From Intoshia linei (Eukaryota > Orthonectida > Rhopaluridae), in the NCBI GenBank assembly GCA_001642005.1, contig LWCA01000492.1, positions 1 through 25,658 of the forward strand: DNA of 25,658 nucleotides. Direction: 5' to 3'. The translations under genes and the position numbers were made by a program. The notes beneath the pieces are model-generated. The model did not search any database. It was not told the origin of the DNA and saw only the letters and a program-made list of their open reading frames with translations. This document shows positions 1 to 10,641 of the stretch, piece after piece. Numbering within the stretch: the stretch's first letter is position 1; every line of letters starts with the position of its first letter.

Positions 1-22
1 TACAATTTAAATATAAATTTAG

Positions 23-3000
23 AACGAATCTACACTAAAACTAATTGAAAATTTGACTAAATTAAACGACTGCAATGAATTAGAACAGATCTTTTTACAG
101 AAACTCAAATTCGGAACAGCTGGTGTTTTATTCAAAATATTTATGGAACCATTGTGTAGATTGGTCGGCATAATTTTATTAATTTTCAAAATTTTTCTAA
201 TTTAAATACATTTCGTATTTTTAAAGTTTATTGGACTCAAAAATTGTGATCCTTATCTACATATATAAGTATATAATATGTATGCAATATTTTTTGTGTG
301 TGTGTTACCGTTTTTTTTCAATAACTACCAGTGTTAGAATTTTATAAAGTCCACATTTCAATTACCGTTTTTTCCGAGGGTGTTAGTAAAATAAATTTCA
401 ACCTCCCAATTTCACATCTTACGGGTCAAAAAGCCCAATTGTCATTTTTTTTGAAAATCAAACGAGTTCGAAAATTTAAAAAAATATATTCTCTGATACG
501 AATTTTAAAATCATAAATATTATCATAAATTTAAATTTGAAAAAAAATATATCTTTAGGGACAAAACCCAAATTACCTTTTTATTTTTAATGAAAACAGT
601 CTTAGATTTTAAAAAGACACAATGTCTAGTAAAGTTTTTCGAGGGTGAGCTTTTATCTTAAATTTCATTATCAGAAATTGAATCCTGCAGGATCAAAACC
701 AAAATTACTTTTTTTTAAAACTAAAATGACTTCTAGAATTTTAAAAAAAAATACAACTGATACAATTATTTCATGTTAATAGTCAGAAAAAAATTCATAA
801 AAAATAAATTCTGGGATTAGGTTTAAAATCCTTAACATTGTCGTAAATACCAGCTTCAGAAACGCACACATTCATGGTGAAAACCCAAAATTACCCTGTT
901 ATAAAATGAAACGTCCTAAAATTTTATAAAAAAATAAATTTTGGGATAGTTTTTAAAATCAAAAGCATTATCATAAATGGCAACATCAAAAAAGTGCATT
1001 TCCAAGATGAAGACCCTAGATTACCTTTTTTTAAAAATGAAAAAAGTCCTAGAATTTTAAAACAAGTTATAGATGATCAAGTTATTTCAATTTAATAGAC
1101 AAATAAATTTTCAATCTGACAAAATGACGCCTTCACGATCAAAAAAAAACTTTAATATATTTAGATTCTAAAAAATGATCATTGATTGCCATATTTGAAA
1201 TTTATTAAATTTAAAGGTATTAACTCATTCTTTTTAATAGGAATTCGCGCTCCAATGGGCCCAGGATTTGGTTGTTTGAACTATCAAACAATTATTGCCA
1301 TTAGTCGAGTAAAATAGTTAAATATTGTAGAGCAGGCATGTCAAGTAAGCTGACTACTGTGGCCTTGTATATTAAAGTATGTAATTAAAATATGTATTAT
1401 TATTATTATGTATTAAAGTATAATAATTTTCGTGTCATTATTTACACAAAATAGAATTTAAATTCAATTCAATTTTAATGTATATACAATCAGGTTCGTG
1501 TTTATCCAACAGTGGGTCCGATCAATAAAAATTATAAAACCCTTATATAAACCTTAAAATTTTTGTGTGTTCCTCATCATTATTTAATACAGCGCGTTTC
1601 TGCAACGGTTGTAAACTTTTTTTCAGCGTTACCCTACCGGAGTAAAAAAAAATCCCCCACCATGCAAAGTTTTTTCATAATGTCACTGTTTGTTTAACCT
1701 ATTAATTTATAATAATATCTCTCGTCATATGAACTTTTATTTCTCTCCAGGATCTTGTATGTAACAGATATTATGTATTTTCTGTTTATTCGATTTTATA
1801 ACAAAAAATGAGTAGTTGTGATGTTGACGATGTTCCATGTGACCATGATGAATTTAACATGATTTTTTTTGAGCAATTTGCCCAAACCCAACCCCGTGCC
1901 TAGACGATTCTTTGAACATTTGAGTAGTATTCTCGTTTCCTCTCTTTAAAGATTAAACCAAAGTTAATGACGAATGTACAAGTTTTTTTTATCCACAAAT
2001 ATGTATTTTTAACCTAATTACCCAGAGCCGAACTTACCCAGCGTGAGGTCACCGAAAATGACAAATAGACCTATAAAAAAATTTTTTCACAACTTATTCA
2101 TAGTGTCATAAACAGTAGTCTTAATGTTTCTCTAAGGTTTTTGATTTGATATTTTAAATTTAACACAAAATATTTATGATATTAAAGAATATAATTTTTT
2201 TAATGCTTAATTTGGAAAAGTGAGGCCCCCATTTTTATAAAAATTGAGAAGAAGTGTCTCCGATGTGGTAGGTTCGGCACTGTAATTACACACATCAGTA
2301 GGTTAACTTTACAGTGCGCGACATAAGTCTTAGGCACCCCCATTGTAATTAGTTTAAACAGTTCTGGTTCATGATTTAAGACATTTTCATTAAATTTAAT
2401 GATCTATAAATAAAATATTATTATTTTTTTAGTAAATGACGCGCATAAGTGACGAAAAAAGATGCAATGTTGTTTCCTTATTCAAGGAAGGAAAAAGTCA
2501 TGTTTTTATAAGTAAAACCTTAATAATTTCTCGATATGCGGTTCAAAATATAATTAAAAAATATAAAAAGGGGTTAGGTATAGCTGACTTGCCAAGATCA
2601 GGTAGAAAACGCATGCTAACATTTAGGATAGAGGCTATTATAAAAAGGAATCAATTAAAAACTCATTCTTGACAGCTTTGGAGGTCAAACACCACTCGAA
2701 TAATTTCAAAAATCCATTTTTAAGGACATTGCAACGTGTATTATATAGATTTGGATTATATGGAAGAATTGCAAGTCGAAAACCGTTTCTGAAAAAAATA
2801 CACAGATCAAAGCGTTTAAAATGGTGTAAAGCAAAAGTGGCATGGACGAACCAATGACAAAATGTAGCCTTTACTGATGAAAGTAGATTTGAATTGTTTT
2901 CAAAAAGGAGAGTATATGTACACAGGTACACAAGTAGAAGCATAAAACATAGCCAATCAATTATGATTTGGGGTGGTATTAGGGCAGATGGAAAAAGAAT

Positions 3001-6000
3001 ATTTATTAAATGTGAAGGAGGAGTAAACGCTCAAGAATACGAGAGAATCCTTGGAAAAGCAAATGAGGAAAATTTTATCCATGGAGTGAAGATGCAGCAA
3101 GATGGAGCACCGTGCCACACAGCAAAGACAACCCGCCGATTTATCAGGGTAAATCGTATAAAAACATTAAAAGATTGGTCCACGCCAAGCCCAGATCTAA
3201 ATATTATTGAAAATATGTGGAAAATTTTGAAAGATAAAGTTTATAAGCTAAATCCAACCAATTTAAAAGAACTGTGGAGATTTATACAAGAAAATGGGAC
3301 CGAGTACCTCTAGAAACTATTTAAGTTTTGTATGCCTCATTGCCCAGTAGAATTGCATCAGTTATACAAAATAAAGGATGGAATACTAAATATTAGTAAC
3401 TTTGTATATATTTATCTAATGTTTTCATTTAATTAACATAATTAATTGTATTATTTTATAGGTGCCTAAGACTTATGTCGCTCGGAATTTTGCAATTCTA
3501 ATTAAAAATATCTATATTTCATTAATTATTAAAAAATTTTTATAGTTTTCGCTTTTTTAGGGTTGTTAAATATTTGTTCTTGATCATAAACTAGATATGA
3601 TATAATAAAATATCTTAAATCATGAACCAGGAGCATTTAAATTAATTACAATGGGAGTGCCTAAGACTTATGTCGCCTACTGTACTTTAAATACCTTAAA
3701 ACTTGTCACCTAGACAGAGACATAATTTTGTACGTAGTGCAAAAAAGAAAATCTAGTCTGATAAACAAATACAAGTGTATGTGTTATTTTTTAGTGATTA
3801 AAAAGTTTTCTAAAATTTATAATACAAATCCTAACTTATATAATGTTTGTTTGTCTGTGTGTATTATCGTTTATTTCAATAACTACTAGTCTTAGAATTT
3901 TATAAAGTTCAATTTCAATTACAGTTGTTTCCGGTGTTAGCAAAATAAATTTCAACCGCCCAAACTCAAACCTTACGGATCAAAAAGCCCAATTGTCTTT
4001 TTTTTGAAAATCAAACGAATTCGAGAATTTAAAAAAATATATACTCTAATACGGATTTTAAAATCATAAATATTATTGTAGTTATATATCGTTACCATAC
4101 TAATCGAGATTCGAATATATACTTTTGATATAACTTACTTGTGATGTCTAACGGGCAGAGTGGTTATAGTCATATAATTATACTCTGCGTGGCTAGGTTC
4201 GAATCGAGATTTGGGCATGTTTTTATTTAAGATAAACTTATCAGAGTTTTTATCTGCCAATCGTTACAATTATCATAAATTTATATTTAAAAAAAATATA
4301 TCTTCAGGGACAAAACCAAAAATTACCTTTTTTTTAATGAAAACAGTCCTAGAATTTAAAAAAATCTGCAGGTGGTACAGTTGTACCCTATTAATACACA
4401 CAAAAAATTTCTATCTGAATAAGTTACGCCTTTATGGTGAAAAAAGCAGTTTAGTATTCATATTTTTTTTTTCAAAATATTTAATTAAAACAAAAAGTGT
4501 GAAATATTTAACGATCCGAAAATTATAAAAAATGATTATTCTGATAGAGCTTAATCCAGTTGATATAAATACAAAATTTCAACCACAGACATATACGCAT
4601 TCCCGGTAAAAAATAATTTTGAATATATTATCAACCAATATTTTTTAAATATTTCGATTAAAATAAAAATTGAAAATGTAAATATTAATCCTAATATTTC
4701 AAAAAAAAATGTGCATTGAACGGCTACACATTTTCAATAAAGAGATATGAGTGAAAATCTATATAAATTATTTTTTCGTTATTTTTTTCATTGCTACGCA
4801 ATTTTTCAATGTCAAATTCTCATTTTCGGCAGAGCTAGGTGCTGTTTGTACGTAGTACATAACAGTCAACCTAGTGTATAAAATATAAATATGACACAGC
4901 TGAAAATTTTTCGTAATAATCCATGAAATATGAATTTAGTTTGACATGGCTGTTGTACAATACTATTAAAACGTATTATATAATAATTATTTTTAAAATA
5001 GGCATTTGCTTTTTATTTAAATACGACTCAAACCCCTAATATTTTAATTGGATATGATACAAGACATAATAGTAAAAGGTTTTCAAAATTTAAAAAACTT
5101 TCAATATCAATGAATACATAACGAATTTAGGTTTGCTGAAATATGTGGTTTAATAATGCATTCAATGAATGTAAAAACAAACTTATTAGAAAAATATGTC
5201 CCAACACCATTAATAGTAAACTTGATCATTTTAGTGTTTTATAAATAATAATGTCATCTTTTATAGCAATGGTCGCCAATTATTATATTCAGTGTCATTT
5301 CTGGAGATTTAAAAAAGTTCGGGCCCCTTTGGAAAAAATTTATCGAGAAAAATTTTTTTTAATTTATTAAAAATGCAGAATACTACACTATCTGAAGAAA
5401 TCAAATATTTTATCTCGTTCCACTCAGTTTGAACACTGAGTTATAGAATTAGTTGCATTATAATGATTATATACATTTAATAATATGATTATTTAGAGTT
5501 TTGGTGTACCACATTTTGGATACCATTGGGGAATAATGATTACCGCTTCTCATAACCCACCCATAGATAACGGTTTTAAAATTTACAGTAAAAACGGACA
5601 ACCAGTAATATTTAAACCCCATTTTATACGACTTGTGCTCATAGATTTTGAATCATATTGAAACAATTATAGAAAATAATATTAATTTTGATTTTGACAA
5701 ACCGTATATTGATAAAATTATCAAAAATTCTGCAGATATATTCCAATTGATCCATCAACAAGATGATGAAAATTTAATCATTAATTTAAAAGAAATAAAA
5801 CTGGCATACTATAACGAAATTGGGTTGTTTTATAATAAATTGTAATTTTTTATTAATTTTAAGCAAAATTAAAATATATTTAAATAGAATTCAAATTGAC
5901 AAAAACCAGACAAAAGTAGTATATAGTGCATTTCATGGAGTTGGAAAAATTTATGTTGAGGAATCTTTCAAATATTGTGATATAGATGCTTTAGTTTTTA

Positions 6001-9000
6001 CTAGTAGTCAAGTAATCTTTTTGTGTTTTAAATTTTTAGGTACAGTTAATGTAGTTTTAATTTTTCCATTAACATATTAGATATCAGTGGATTTCAGCAA
6101 TAATTAGGAAAAATTATTCTAGCGCATATTACTATATAGAATATAAACTATATAGATAAAATTACTCAATATTTCATTTATTTCTTAATTTAATTTTTCT
6201 TGAAAATTAGGTGACGCCATCTGAAATTGAAATTTTAAAATTTAATTTTAATTCAATTTTAATGTATTTATTATAGTGTGAACCAGACCCCAACTTCAGT
6301 ACACTCAAATTTCCAAATCCAGAATTAGGCCTCAAAGTATATGTAAGTCTTAATAAAAATTTATCTAAATATGATTTTAAATTAGGCAGAATCGATTGCT
6401 GAAGCAGATAAACATAATTTAAATGTTATATTTGCAACAGGTTCACAAAAAATTCAATTTTATTAATTTTATTTTGTTTATTGAGTACAATTTTATTTAG
6501 TTTAATTTTAATTTTTAGACCCAGATGCCGACAGGTTTTGTATGTGTGAACGAAAACAAAATGGGTTTTATTTATTTTTAGTTTAAATTTTCATTAACTC
6601 TAGAGGTTGGCATTGTTTTACCGGAGATGAAATTGCAGCACTTTTTTGTTGGTGGTTATGGAAGAGTCAAAAAGAAATGATGAAAAAGAAGTGTAATACA
6701 GAAATACATAATATGAATGAAATTAAAATCTTTTTGGGTTTATTTGTTTATTATAATGGTCATGATTTTAAAATTTTATCAGAATTGATATTTTTTAAAA
6801 AGAATAATTTAGTTTTTGACCATGAAGAACTCAATTTCTAAAAATGAAATTTGCGATAGAACCTCACTCTCGAAAACTGTATTAGAAATTTATGTTAAAA
6901 CTTTATAAAACTTTACGTCTCTTACTTTATTAAATAAACTGGAACAAACAGACACACATTTTTAGCTAAATTTATTTATATAAATAGGGATTATATTGAA
7001 GTGTCGCAGAAATTTTTTTGAGTAGTGTGGTTTGAATTTTTTTATCTTTCTTTTTAGGTATGAGATGCTCTAGTATTGTATAATTAATACAAATGGAAAC
7101 CTATAAAAAATTAAATTTGTCCAAGATAATGTCATTTTTAAATTTTTAGATAAAGATTTTAGAAAAATATTTTGTGTTAGCACATACGTTTCTAGCAACT
7201 TTATAGATTCTTTTTGTAAAAACAAAGGATTATCCGTAATGGTAAGATATTATAACAATGAATAGTAATGTTCAGTTGGTATACATTTTAGAGCAGGGGT
7301 TCTCAACCTTTTTAAACCAACGCTCCCATTACACTATATTTTATAAACTTATAAATCAATTTCTAAGCCCCCTATGATAAATTAACTATAATTTTTAATT
7401 ATTTCCATGTGATCCTTTCGCCTGGTGATTGAGTGCCAACTCCTTAATTTTTAGTTTTATGCTGGTGAATTCGATAACAATATATCCTCTTTGACATATA
7501 TTCATTTTGTTGATATATTTATTCAATATTTTAACGCTCACGTCGAGAACCACTGTTTTAGAGTATAATTAGGCTGACCATATATTTTTCGTACTAAAAA
7601 TAGTACTTTTATAGCTTAGAAACAAAATATGTTTTTGATTAATTTATCATTAGAAAAATGAACGTTTAAGTTAAATTTCAATTTATAAGTTTACAAGGGT
7701 AATTTGGGGTTTTGGCCCTGAAGATATAATTTTTTTAAATTGAAATTTATGACAATGTTTATGATTTTAAAATCCGTATCAGCGTATATATTTTTTTAAA
7801 TTCTCCAACTCGGTTGATTTTCAAAAAGAGGGACAACTGGGGTTTTTGACCCGTAAGATGTGAAATTGGGAAGTTGAAATTAAGTTTTCACACACCCCGG
7901 AACAAACTGTAATTAAAATGTGGACTTTATACAAATTATAAGACGGGTGGTTATTTAAATAAAGCGTAACACACACGCAAACAAAAATCGCGTAGCATAT
8001 TATATAAGTTAGAATTTACTACGACAAACTACGACTAAAAAAAAAACTTAAAACGGCAAAGTTGGAACAGTGCCAAAAGTCGTACTTCTGGTCGCACTAG
8101 TATAATGACTATTTAATTTTTAATTATAATAATACTTTAAATCGGTTGTTATCGAGGTAGGCATACGGGCCCTCCGGGCCACAGGTATAATTATATGTTA
8201 AGTCACAAAAAAAAATGTTAGTAAAAGTATATTTATACTAGGTTGACTGTTATTGAAAATCTTATGATCAAATCTTATGGGAAAAATTCAGTTTTATAAA
8301 TCTTTAGGGAAAATTCCAGTTTTAAAGTTTGTAAAAATGGATTAATCCCTTAAGGGTTGGTAAAACTGATTTTTTCATTTTAGGGTTGGTTGATAGTGAA
8401 AAAATTCCGAAGGAATGAATTATATAGATTTTCACCCATAATTCTATATTGAATTGTGTAGACATTCAATGCACATTTTTTTTAAAATTGTAGGATTAAT
8501 ATTTACATTTTTATTTTAATCGAAATATTTGAAAAATATTAGTTGATAATATATTAAAAATTATTTATCACCGGGAATGCGTAGATTTCTGGGATTGAAA
8601 TTTTATATTTATATCAACTGGAATAAAGTCTATCAGAATAATTTTTCTTTTTAATTTTTGAACATTTAATTATTTCACATTTTTTGGTTTAATAAAATAT
8701 CTCAAAAAAAAATATATGAATACTTAAATTCTTTTTTGACCGTGAAGTCGTCACTTATTCGAATTGAAATTTTTTTTAATTCTAGGGCTGTTATCATTAA
8801 AAAAAAGGGTCATTTGGGGTTTTGGCCCTGAAGATATTGTATTTTTTTAATTTAAATTTATAATATTATTTATAATTTTAAAGATCAGAGTGTATATTGT
8901 AAAAAGGACAATTGGGCTTTTTGATCTGTAAGGTGTACGTTTGGGTGGTTGAAATTTATTTTCTAACACCCCGGAAAAAACTGTAATTGAAATGTGGAAT

Positions 9001-10308
9001 TTATTAATTTCTAAGACTAGTTAGTATTAAAATAAACGATAACACACACACAGACAAAAAAAGCATAATATATAAGTAAGGATTATGGGGCGCGAATAAA
9101 ATAAAATCGTTAAGAGTGTAGGGCTAAGAGGTTGATAACCGTTACTTGAATTTAGTAAAACACACATAATGATAATTATGCATAACTAAATCCAGTCATT
9201 TCTTTGCGTATATCAATGTAAATAACAATCAGTAAACTTTAAACTTGATACCCTTTAGTTTATTTCAAAAAGTTGTTTATTTTCCGTTATAAAACTAGCT
9301 CAGTATTTCTGAAATGAGTCTTCGCGGAACTAAATGTTTTTGACTGTAATATGAAGAATTTAGCGTACACAGACTGGTTTTAAGTGGATATCAGACTGTA
9401 TGTCCCGTGTACGGAAAGAAGGAAATGCAATTTTATTAGGTTATGAAGAATCAATCGGATATATTTGTGGTCCCGATTTTTATACATATGACAAGGATGG
9501 AATAACAGCAGCAGTTGTAGCATATAAAATGATTCATTTCATTTTAAATACAAAAAATATTAATATATTGGATCAATTGCAAAGTTTATATGTCAAGTAC
9601 ATTTTAATTTTAAAATTGAAACAAAAACAATTTAGATATGGATATCATATTTCCGAAAATTCATTTATTGCAATTAATAATGGAGAAGAAATTTTTAATA
9701 AAATTAGAAATTTCACCAAAATCAAGGGTTCCAATGTAATAATGCTTATTAAATATTTATTTTTGCCATAACTATTTTTCTTTTATCCAAAAAAGTAAAG
9801 GGTTGTTATATTTATGGCCCCATGTACATTATAAATTAGATATTAATATATATTTTATATACAGCAGTGCAATAAATTTAAAGACTATAAAATTAGCAAT
9901 TTTGTTGATTTGACATTTGGAATCGATACGTCAAAGAAGGATAATAAAAGCGTAATTTTCTATTGTCATTTTTGTTATTAATCAATTAGAAGGTTAAAAG
10001 TATCAAATATTTAGTTTAGATTATAAAACTTAAAATAATTAGTTATACTATTACAATTTAGACATATCCAAAAATAAAAGGCAACTTTTTAATATTAAAT
10101 TTTGATAATAATGTTACAATCCGAATTCGTGCCAGTGGAACTGAACCTAAAGTTAAATACTATGCTGAAATGGTTTACCAAAATGTGAATCAAGAGTAGT
10201 GTCTTTTTAAAATATTATTTATAATTTACTAGTGAAAAATTGAACGAAAAAAACCGAACAGAGCTACGTGAAACTGTGACATGGTTTTGTGAATCATTTT
10301 TAAAATAG
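23..10308 (+). CDS. PGM2: PGM2-like phosphoglucomutase/phosphopentomutase, 17 exons, 5' partial
   Basis: Cytosolic alpha-D-phosphohexomutase of the PGM2 type. The family interconverts ribose- or deoxyribose-1- and 5-phosphates and, less well, glucose phosphates. Exons read: 23-122, 1241-1308, 5002-5078, 5131-5215, 5497-5604, 5645-5841, 5888-6011, 6277-6342, 6386-6440, 6519-6564, 6604-6690, 7163-7241, 9364-9596, 9636-9735, 9865-9951, 10062-10198, 10233-10308. They join in frame into about 574 residues; human PGM2 is about 612, so only the N-terminal end is missing. Motifs in order: FGTAGIRAPMGPG; active-site loop TASHNP (Ser codon 5548-5550); AFHGVG; metal loop DPDADR (split by an intron, 6440/6519); TGFKW; sugar-binding GYEESIGY (9439-9462); phosphate-binding RASGTEPK (10128-10151). 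Nothing essential is lost, so the gene looks functional. The least certain join is 6690/7163; acceptor 7150 is an alternative. The short C-terminal exon after a 34-nt intron restores the helical tail of the family. Confidence 0.93.
123..1240 (+). other. Long intron of the PGM2-like gene carrying a modular repeat
   Basis: GT-AG intron that splits the Gly codon of the FGTAGIRAP motif (phase 1). Most of it, about 259-1190, is one copy of the dispersed modular repeat listed separately. I see no gene in it. Confidence 0.8.
259..1190 (+). repeat. Modular dispersed repeat, copy A
   Basis: Begins in a TA-rich lead followed by a GTGTGTGTTACCG-like start that other copies share (see 3833, 8228, 25395). 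The body is a series of degenerate modules. The anchor resembling AGTCCTAGAATTTTAAAA recurs near 335, 470, 600, 733, 915 and 1049, mostly 130-135 bp apart. Each module also carries a CAAAACCCAAATTACC-like block and a TTTTAAAATCATAA-like block. No credible protein is encoded; the short ORF at 331-516 is translated repeat. Probably a non-autonomous element of unknown class. Confidence 0.75.
2023..2282. mobile_element. hAT-type MITE, 260 bp
   Basis: Inverted ends CAGAGCCGAAC (left) and AGGTTCGGCACTG (right), flanked by 8-bp direct repeats TAATTACC (2015-2022) and TAATTACA (2283-2290), 7 of 8 identical. The 8-bp duplication and CAG start are typical of hAT elements. No transposase inside. Confidence 0.65.
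2312..3682 (+). mobile_element. Tc1-like transposon, 1371 bp, decayed
   Basis: Near-perfect ~70-bp terminal inverted repeats (2312-2381 and 3613-3682) start CAGTGCGCGACATAAG and end CTTATGTCGCCTACTG. A TA dinucleotide flanks each end (2310-2311, 3683-3684), the Tc1/mariner target duplication. The right side also has an inner copy of the terminal motif, the 20 bases at 3462-3481 matching 3657-3676. It sits in an intron of the PGM2-like gene in the same orientation. The transposase inside is broken. Confidence 0.9.
2436..3396 (+). pseudogene. Tc1-like DDE transposase pseudogene
   Basis: Cut-and-paste transposase, disabled. The N-terminal helix-turn-helix part (2436 to about 2665) reads MTRISDEKR and includes a PRSGRKR linker. 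The frame then changes near 2665. The catalytic domain continues in another frame with DESRF (first Asp codon 2876-2878), QQDGAPCHT (second Asp 3101-3103) and SPDLNIIEN (Glu 3209-3211). Thirty-five residues lie between second Asp and Glu, one more than canonical Tc1 DD34E. Breaks seen: the frameshift near 2665; a TGA at 2855-2857 where Trp is expected; a second frameshift near 3295; a TAA at 3322-3324. The C-terminal tail ends at 3394-3396. Confidence 0.88.
3833..4880 (+). repeat. Modular dispersed repeat, copy B (nearly full length)
   Basis: Same start as copy F (GTTTGTTTGTCTGTGTGT, then TATCGTTTATTTCAATAACTA). It continues through several modules and ends with a terminal block containing CGCATTCCCGGT, GTGCATTGAA and AACAGTCAACCTAGT. 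Copy D has the same terminal block on the other strand, which defines the 3' end. A SINE-like insert interrupts it at about 4079-4272. The open frame at 4211-4528 crosses the insert junction and is not a gene. Confidence 0.75.
4079..4272 (+). mobile_element. tRNA-derived SINE-like insertion
   Basis: Comparing repeat copies A and B shows about 190 extra bases here. Inside is a tRNA-like head: a Ser/Leu-tRNA-like D-arm/A box, GGGCAGAGTGGTTA (about 4153-4166), and 30-odd bases later a good B box, GGTTCGAATC (about 4196-4206). An ATCGTTAC word sits near both edges (about 4089 and 4259) and may be the target duplication. No full cloverleaf closes, so it is not called as a tRNA gene. Confidence 0.55.
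7294..7555. mobile_element. hAT-type MITE, 262 bp, perfect 8-bp target duplication
   Basis: Ends CAGGGGTTCTCAACC and GTCGAGAACCACTG are inverted copies. TTTTAGAG occurs exactly at 7286-7293 and again at 7556-7563. This is a textbook hAT/Charlie-like non-autonomous element with no coding capacity. It lies in the 2.1-kb intron of the PGM2-like gene. Confidence 0.88.
7570..8098. mobile_element. Probable second hAT-type element, 529 bp, abutting the first
   Basis: Starts TAGGCTGACCA; the reverse complement of the right end reads AGTGCGACCAG. The identical octamer AGTATAAT sits at 7562-7569 and 8099-8106. The terminal repeats are imperfect, so confidence is moderate. A piece of the modular repeat (copy C) lies inside. 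Its left duplication overlaps that of the neighbouring MITE. Confidence 0.45.
7690..8010 (-). repeat. Modular dispersed repeat, copy C (5' fragment)
   Basis: Minus-strand copy of the first modules. It ends toward 8010 in AACACACACGCAAAC, the complement of the shared start. The rest of the element is missing. Confidence 0.65.
8228..9085 (-). repeat. Modular dispersed repeat, copy D (nearly full length, inverted)
   Basis: Minus-strand copy running from the shared terminal block (ACTAGGTTGACTGTTATT at its + strand left edge; GGGAATGCGTAG) to the shared start (ACACACACAGACAAA, then TATATAAGTAAGG). Between about 8245 and 8400 its sequence differs from copy B, so the segment next to the 3' end varies between copies. 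Confidence 0.7.
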
Positions 10309-10641
10309 TGTAAATTTCATTAATAAATGTTTTGTCACGCTATAATTTTTCCCCTCTATGTCAAAATTTTAAATTTAAATGTATTTTGACAGTATCAACA
10401 CTTTAATTAACATTATATAGTTACACCATGTATCCTTCTGGTTGATATATACATCTATTGTTTTATTTACATGGTTATAAATTTGATTCTACAAGATATA
10501 GATTAGATTAGAATGTCAGAAAAATTAATTACATGTTCAATCAAAATAATACTGAAAATGTCCACACACAGAATATTACACAGTTTGGTGTTGAAATTTG
10601 TTAATTAAATTTAAATTAATAAATTATGTTTACATGTATTG
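10309..10641. other. 3' flank of the PGM2-like gene, no feature seen
   Basis: AT-rich flank with no recognised repeat end or protein similarity beyond the candidate poly(A) signal. Confidence 0.5.
10322..10327 (+). promoter_or_regulatory. Candidate polyadenylation signal of the PGM2-like gene
   Basis: AATAAA lies 14 nt after the PGM2 stop codon. This would give a very short 3'UTR. The motif is common by chance in DNA this AT-rich, so the call rests on its position. Confidence 0.4.

Larger units (their letters stand above)
1309..5001 (+). other. 3.7-kb transposon-filled intron of the PGM2-like gene
   Basis: Phase-0 intron between the exon ending in TIIAISR and the exon beginning AFAFYL. In order it holds: an unassigned stretch (1309-2014) with a 31-codon acidic ORF at 1809-1904; a hAT-type MITE (2023-2282); a decayed Tc1-like transposon (2312-3682); a modular repeat copy (about 3833-4880) with a SINE-like insert; and about 120 bp of plain sequence before the acceptor. 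Confidence 0.8.
7242..9363 (+). other. 2.1-kb intron of the PGM2-like gene
   Basis: GT-AG phase-0 intron before the exon reading RTQTGFKW. It contains the two adjacent hAT-type elements and repeat copies C and D. The 9086-9363 part holds nothing I recognise. Confidence 0.75.

Noticed and set aside
331-516. 61-codon plus-strand ORF
   Set aside because: It is translated modular repeat (copy A); equivalent positions in copies B and F lack a conserved protein.
2638-2943. 101-codon minus-strand ORF
   Set aside because: It is antisense to the Tc1-like transposase, whose motifs are unmistakable on the plus strand.
4153-4216. Functional tRNA-Ser/Leu gene
   Set aside because: A and B boxes are present but no acceptor stem or anticodon arm pairs, and it lies inside an insertion in a repeat.
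4211-4528. 105-codon plus-strand ORF
   Set aside because: It starts inside the SINE-like insert and runs into repeat copy B, so it is a chimeric accident.
5605-5644. Frameshift pseudogenisation of the PGM2-like gene after SKNGQP
   Set aside because: A 40-nt GT-AG intron explains the frame change, and similarly short introns recur throughout this and other genes.
5820-6080. 86-codon ORF as a separate gene
   Set aside because: It only contains PGM2-like exon 5888-6011. The N-terminal part is a 46-nt intron and the C-terminal part is the next intron.
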